Assembly (NCBI RefSeq): GCF_030730875.1
Contig: NZ_JAVAMA010000005.1
Location: forward strand, 62,001 to 126,000
DNA length: 64,000 nt
DNA from: Sphingomonas sp. DG1-23
GTDB taxonomy: Bacteria; Pseudomonadota; Alphaproteobacteria; Sphingomonadales; Sphingomonadaceae
Direction: 5' to 3'
The position numbers and the translations under genes are program-made. This document shows positions 61,842 through 64,000 of this stretch, in pieces; within the stretch, counting starts at the first letter, position 1; every line of letters begins with the position of its first letter. Under the pieces are notes generated by a model. That model was given only the letters and a program-made list of their open reading frames with translations, made no database searches and was not told the DNA's origin.

Positions 61842-62279
61842 ATGCAGCATATCCTCCCGATCATTCTCGCCCTCGTCGCCGGCTTGTGCGTCGCGGTTCA
61901 GACTCCGAGCAATGCGATGCTCGCGCGCAGCACCGGCTCGCTGTGGCTGGCGGCCTCGACCTCGTTCCTCGGCGGCACGGCGGCGGTCGTCACGATCTGG
62001 CTGCTGATCGATCGCACGCCGCTCGCCTCGGTGCGTCAGGCCCCGCCCTGGGCCTGGGTCGGCGGATTCTATGGCGCCTTCTTCGTCGCCGCGGTCGCCT
62101 TCGCCGCGCCGCGGCTCGGGCTGGCCCTCACGCTCACCTTGACGATCGGCGCACAGCTGACCGCCGCCGTGATCCTCGACCATTTCGGGCTGCTGGGCCT
62201 CGATCGCTCCCCGATCACGCTCGCGCGCGTGGCAGGCGTGACCTGCATCCTGATCGGCGTTCTGCTGGTTCGCCGCTGA
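61842..62279 (+). CDS. DMT-family transporter (DUF606/YdcZ type)
   Basis: 145-aa membrane protein with five helices (MQHILPIILALVAGLCVAVQTPSNAMLA..., LWLAASTSFLGGTAAVVTIWLLI, WVGGFYGAFFVAAVAFAAPRLGLALTLTLTIGAQLTAAVILDHFGLLG, VAGVTCILIGVLLVRR), matching the DUF606 half-size transporters. Such proteins act as dimers; substrate unknown. Start either ATG 61842 or GTG 61833, no strong ribosome site. Confidence 0.88.
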   Translation: MQHILPIILALVAGLCVAVQTPSNAMLARSTGSLWLAASTSFLGGTAAVVTIWLLIDRTPLASVRQAPPWAWVGGFYGAFFVAAVAFAAPRLGLALTLTLTIGAQLTAAVILDHFGLLGLDRSPITLARVAGVTCILIGVLLVRR

Positions 62280-62515
62280 TCCTGAGCCGTCCCTCTCGCC
62301 CGGTCGCCGGCGCACCATTGCGCGCTCCGGAGATCGAGCCAGGGCTGATATTGGTGGAAAGCGGACCTTCTGCTTCCGAGAGCCTGAGGCAGGGTAGCTG
62401 CCGATGTGGACTGGACCTGCGCGAAGGCGATTAACGCCGATTTTGCAGATATTGGAGTTCCAGGCCGTCTTTCGTGCAGATTGACGCGCTTCGCCTTCGT
62501 TAATAGCTTGAAAAG

Positions 62516-62962
62516 ATGCCCTCGGTCCTTTTGCTGCTAGCACTTTTAAGCGTTTCGTCCGTGGGCGCGCAGACCTTCGGTTACCCTCCCGACCCGGGCT
62601 CGGGTCAGCCCGCTGCTGTGCAGCCGGTTCCAAGGGTGCCGTTGGAAATGCTGATCGTGCCCGAGGATCATCCCCCCTCCGCCGTTCGTGGCAACCAAGA
62701 AGGCACTGTTGGGGTTCACCTGACCGTCACGGCCGGTGGCAAGGTGAGCGATTGTGCCGTCCGGCAATCGAGTGGCGCCCAGATACTCGATATCACTACG
62801 TGCAAGCTGCTGGGTCGACGCGCGCGCTTCACCCCGGCACTGGATGCGGCAGGAAAACCGACTGAGGGTCATTTCGACCATGTCGTCCGTTGGAAAATTG
62901 CGGCGCGCTGGGAAGTCAACATCCAACTCCCGCGCAAGGTTGATAGCCGCGCTCGCCCTTAA
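62516..62962 (+). CDS. Exported protein with TonB C-terminal-like domain
   Basis: 148 aa. Signal MPSVLLLLALLSVSSVGAQ, then a Pro-rich spacer and VPEDHPPSAVRGNQEGTVGVHLTVTAGGKVSDCAVRQSSGAQILDITTCKLLGRRARFTPALDAAGKPTEG, the alpha/beta fold of the TonB C-terminal domain with the YP-like P-x-x-A opening and two cysteines. No membrane anchor of TonB, so it is likely a soluble or secreted relative. Codon usage is a little less GC-biased than neighbours. Confidence 0.82.
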   Translation: MPSVLLLLALLSVSSVGAQTFGYPPDPGSGQPAAVQPVPRVPLEMLIVPEDHPPSAVRGNQEGTVGVHLTVTAGGKVSDCAVRQSSGAQILDITTCKLLGRRARFTPALDAAGKPTEGHFDHVVRWKIAARWEVNIQLPRKVDSRARP

Positions 62963-63048
62963 GCTGAATGTGTGTCTGCTTCGGGCAGAGGCGCGGCGAT
63001 GCCGAATGACCAGCTCCGGGGCGTCAGCTGCCGGCGCATCTTCTCCAC

Positions 63049-63669
63049 TCAGCCCGCCGGGCATTTCGCTCCGCTCGCGAGCCACGCCCGGCTCAATTCG
63101 CCGAACTGCGCCTGCGTCCCCGGCACGGGTGTGCGCCCCGGCCCCGGATTCCAGCCCCAGCCGACGAGGCTGTCATGCGCATTATGCTCGACGATCTGCG
63201 CGAGGGTCTTGCCGCCGTTGCGCCCACGGTCCTTGATCTGCTGGCAGATCTGGCCGAGCGTCTTGTCTTCCCACGCCATCTCGATCGGCGCGGCGTGCCA
63301 TTCGGGATGGCCGGGAATGCTCCCCGTGCCGTTGGCGAAGGCGACGTTGCGCGGCCCGTGGCAGGTGCTGCATTCGAGCCCCGCCACCCCGCGATCCTGC
63401 GGCCCACGCGCAACCGGCGGATTGTGCGGCTGCTGCGCGTCGCCCTGCAGCGGGCGATCGGTGCGCGGATGGCAATTCACGCAGCGCGGATGCTGGATCA
63501 CCTTGCCCATTTCGGTGAAGATCGCGACCGAGCGCGCCGCCGGATCGGCGATCCCGGCAAAGGCGCTGACCGGCTTCAGCCCCTCGGTCTGCTGCTCCTT
63601 CGCCTGGCCGGCGATCGCGAGCCCGAGCGTCAGCGCCGCGGCGCCGAGTGCGAGTGCGCCCGCTTTCAT
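63049..63669 (-). CDS. Exported di-haem c-type cytochrome-like protein
   Basis: 206 aa with signal [25 protein letters not shown]. Two haem-binding motifs, CVNCH (63-67) and CSTCH (100-104), with [20 protein letters not shown] between and an Asp/Glu-rich remainder. It matches the cytochrome subunit encoded beside xanthine-dehydrogenase-type molybdopterin oxidoreductases in sphingomonads. ATG 63669 overlaps the TGA of that oxidoreductase gene by four bases, so it probably receives its electrons. Confidence 0.88.
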   Translation of the reverse strand: MKAGALALGAAALTLGLAIAGQAKEQQTEGLKPVSAFAGIADPAARSVAIFTEMGKVIQHPRCVNCHPRTDRPLQGDAQQPHNPPVARGPQDRGVAGLECSTCHGPRNVAFANGTGSIPGHPEWHAAPIEMAWEDKTLGQICQQIKDRGRNGGKTLAQIVEHNAHDSLVGWGWNPGPGRTPVPGTQAQFGELSRAWLASGAKCPAG

Positions 63670-64000
63670 GCCTTGCCTCCCACCGTGAAGGGCAGCCGCC
63701 GCACCGCCTTGCCGGTCAGCTTGCGCCACGCATTGGCGACCGCGGGTGCGATCGGCGGCAATCCCGGCTCGCCGACCCCCGTCGGGTTCTCGGTCGAGTC
63801 GAGGATCGCGACCTCGACCTCCGGCATCTCGCCGATCCGGAGCGAGCGATAGCCGTCGAAATTGCTCTGCTTGACGATCCCTCCCTCGCCGAGCTCGACC
63901 TCCGAATAGAGCGCATGGCCCAGCCCATAGCCGATGCCGCTCTCCATCTGCGCGCGGATGACGTTGGGATTGACCGCGATCCCGCAATCCACCGCGCACC
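63666..64000 (-). CDS. Molybdopterin-binding aldehyde oxidase/isoquinoline oxidoreductase subunit, C-terminal part (runs off window)
   Basis: The last about 111 residues of a xanthine dehydrogenase family large subunit. Motifs: [92 protein letters not shown], including the VGEPG(L/T) segment with the catalytic Glu. Its 5' end lies beyond position 64000. Co-translated with the cytochrome gene; probably an exported carbon-hydroxylating enzyme. Confidence 0.92.
   Translation of the reverse strand, partial: CAVDCGIAVNPNVIRAQMESGIGYGLGHALYSEVELGEGGIVKQSNFDGYRSLRIGEMPEVEVAILDSTENPTGVGEPGLPPIAPAVANAWRKLTGKAVRRLPFTVGGKA

Noticed and set aside
61740..62434. Alternative 182-residue frame overlapping the DMT transporter
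   Set aside because: Arg-rich shadow of the transporter reading frame shifted by one base.

Overview
The window is about 64 kb of GC-rich chromosome from an alphaproteobacterium, most likely a sphingomonad (Sphingomonas or a close relative). The case rests on very high G/C at third codon positions, many TonB-dependent receptors and small exported lipoproteins, a TorF-type outer membrane protein, DUF4893 and DUF6894 proteins, and short palindromic intergenic repeats. No rRNA or prophage is visible. One tRNA, Pro(GGG), and one probable structured RNA (6S-like) lie at the left edge. Most genes look like ordinary chromosomal housekeeping or envelope functions.

Layout. 1-0.4 kb: RNA genes. 0.5-4.5 kb: yajC-secD-secF, a Mth938-like gene and a carboxylesterase. 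4.6-8.9 kb: threonine synthase, a secreted endonuclease/exonuclease/phosphatase protein, and the HslV/HslU protease. 9-12.2 kb: two tandem paralogous lipoproteins, then gloB, a nitronate monooxygenase and gloA (methylglyoxal detoxification). 12.3-19.6 kb: TPR protein, hydrolase, zinc metallopeptidase, patatin, 3-hydroxybutyrate dehydrogenase, a DUF559 endonuclease enclosed in inverted repeats, and an M20 amidohydrolase. 19.7-26 kb: two tiny genes, TorF-like protein, a CHASE4-GGDEF-EAL protein, a CDF metal transporter, a BI-1 protein and ThpR. 26-30.3 kb: a 36-residue membrane protein, a YbaL/Kef antiporter, a PAS protein under a perfect FNR/FixK box, and a DUF2332 protein. 30.3-40 kb: a chemoreceptor and three tandem paralogous TonB-dependent receptors. 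40.3-47.9 kb: DUF4440 protein, LMW phosphatase, MFS transporter, D-aminoacylase-like amidohydrolase, and a serine hydrolase/membrane protein/ABC ATPase operon. 47.9-52.3 kb: a deletion-scarred chromate-resistance remnant, SodC, and several hypothetical genes. 52.5-57.2 kb: a DUF4157 (eCIS-core) protein and aconitase. 57.3-64 kb: FKBP, DUF6916-like protein, MTA phosphorylase with an APC permease, rhodanese, YCII-like, DMT and TonB-like proteins, a c-type cytochrome, and the end of a molybdopterin oxidoreductase that runs off the window.

The most interesting signals are these. (1) A DUF559 endonuclease gene is bounded exactly by inverted arms of a repeat. The same arms occur as three gene-less miniature copies within 10 kb, and one arm supplies the gene's ribosome binding site. 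(2) A DUF4157 protein has a possible Cys-His-Asn/Glu hydrolase domain at its C-terminus. (3) A canonical EF-hand loop is conserved in all three tandem receptors. (4) A chromate locus has collapsed by two deletions. (5) An FNR-box PAS gene and a 36-residue membrane peptide gene with its own terminator look like compact regulatory units. All calls are made by eye from sequence; no database search was run.
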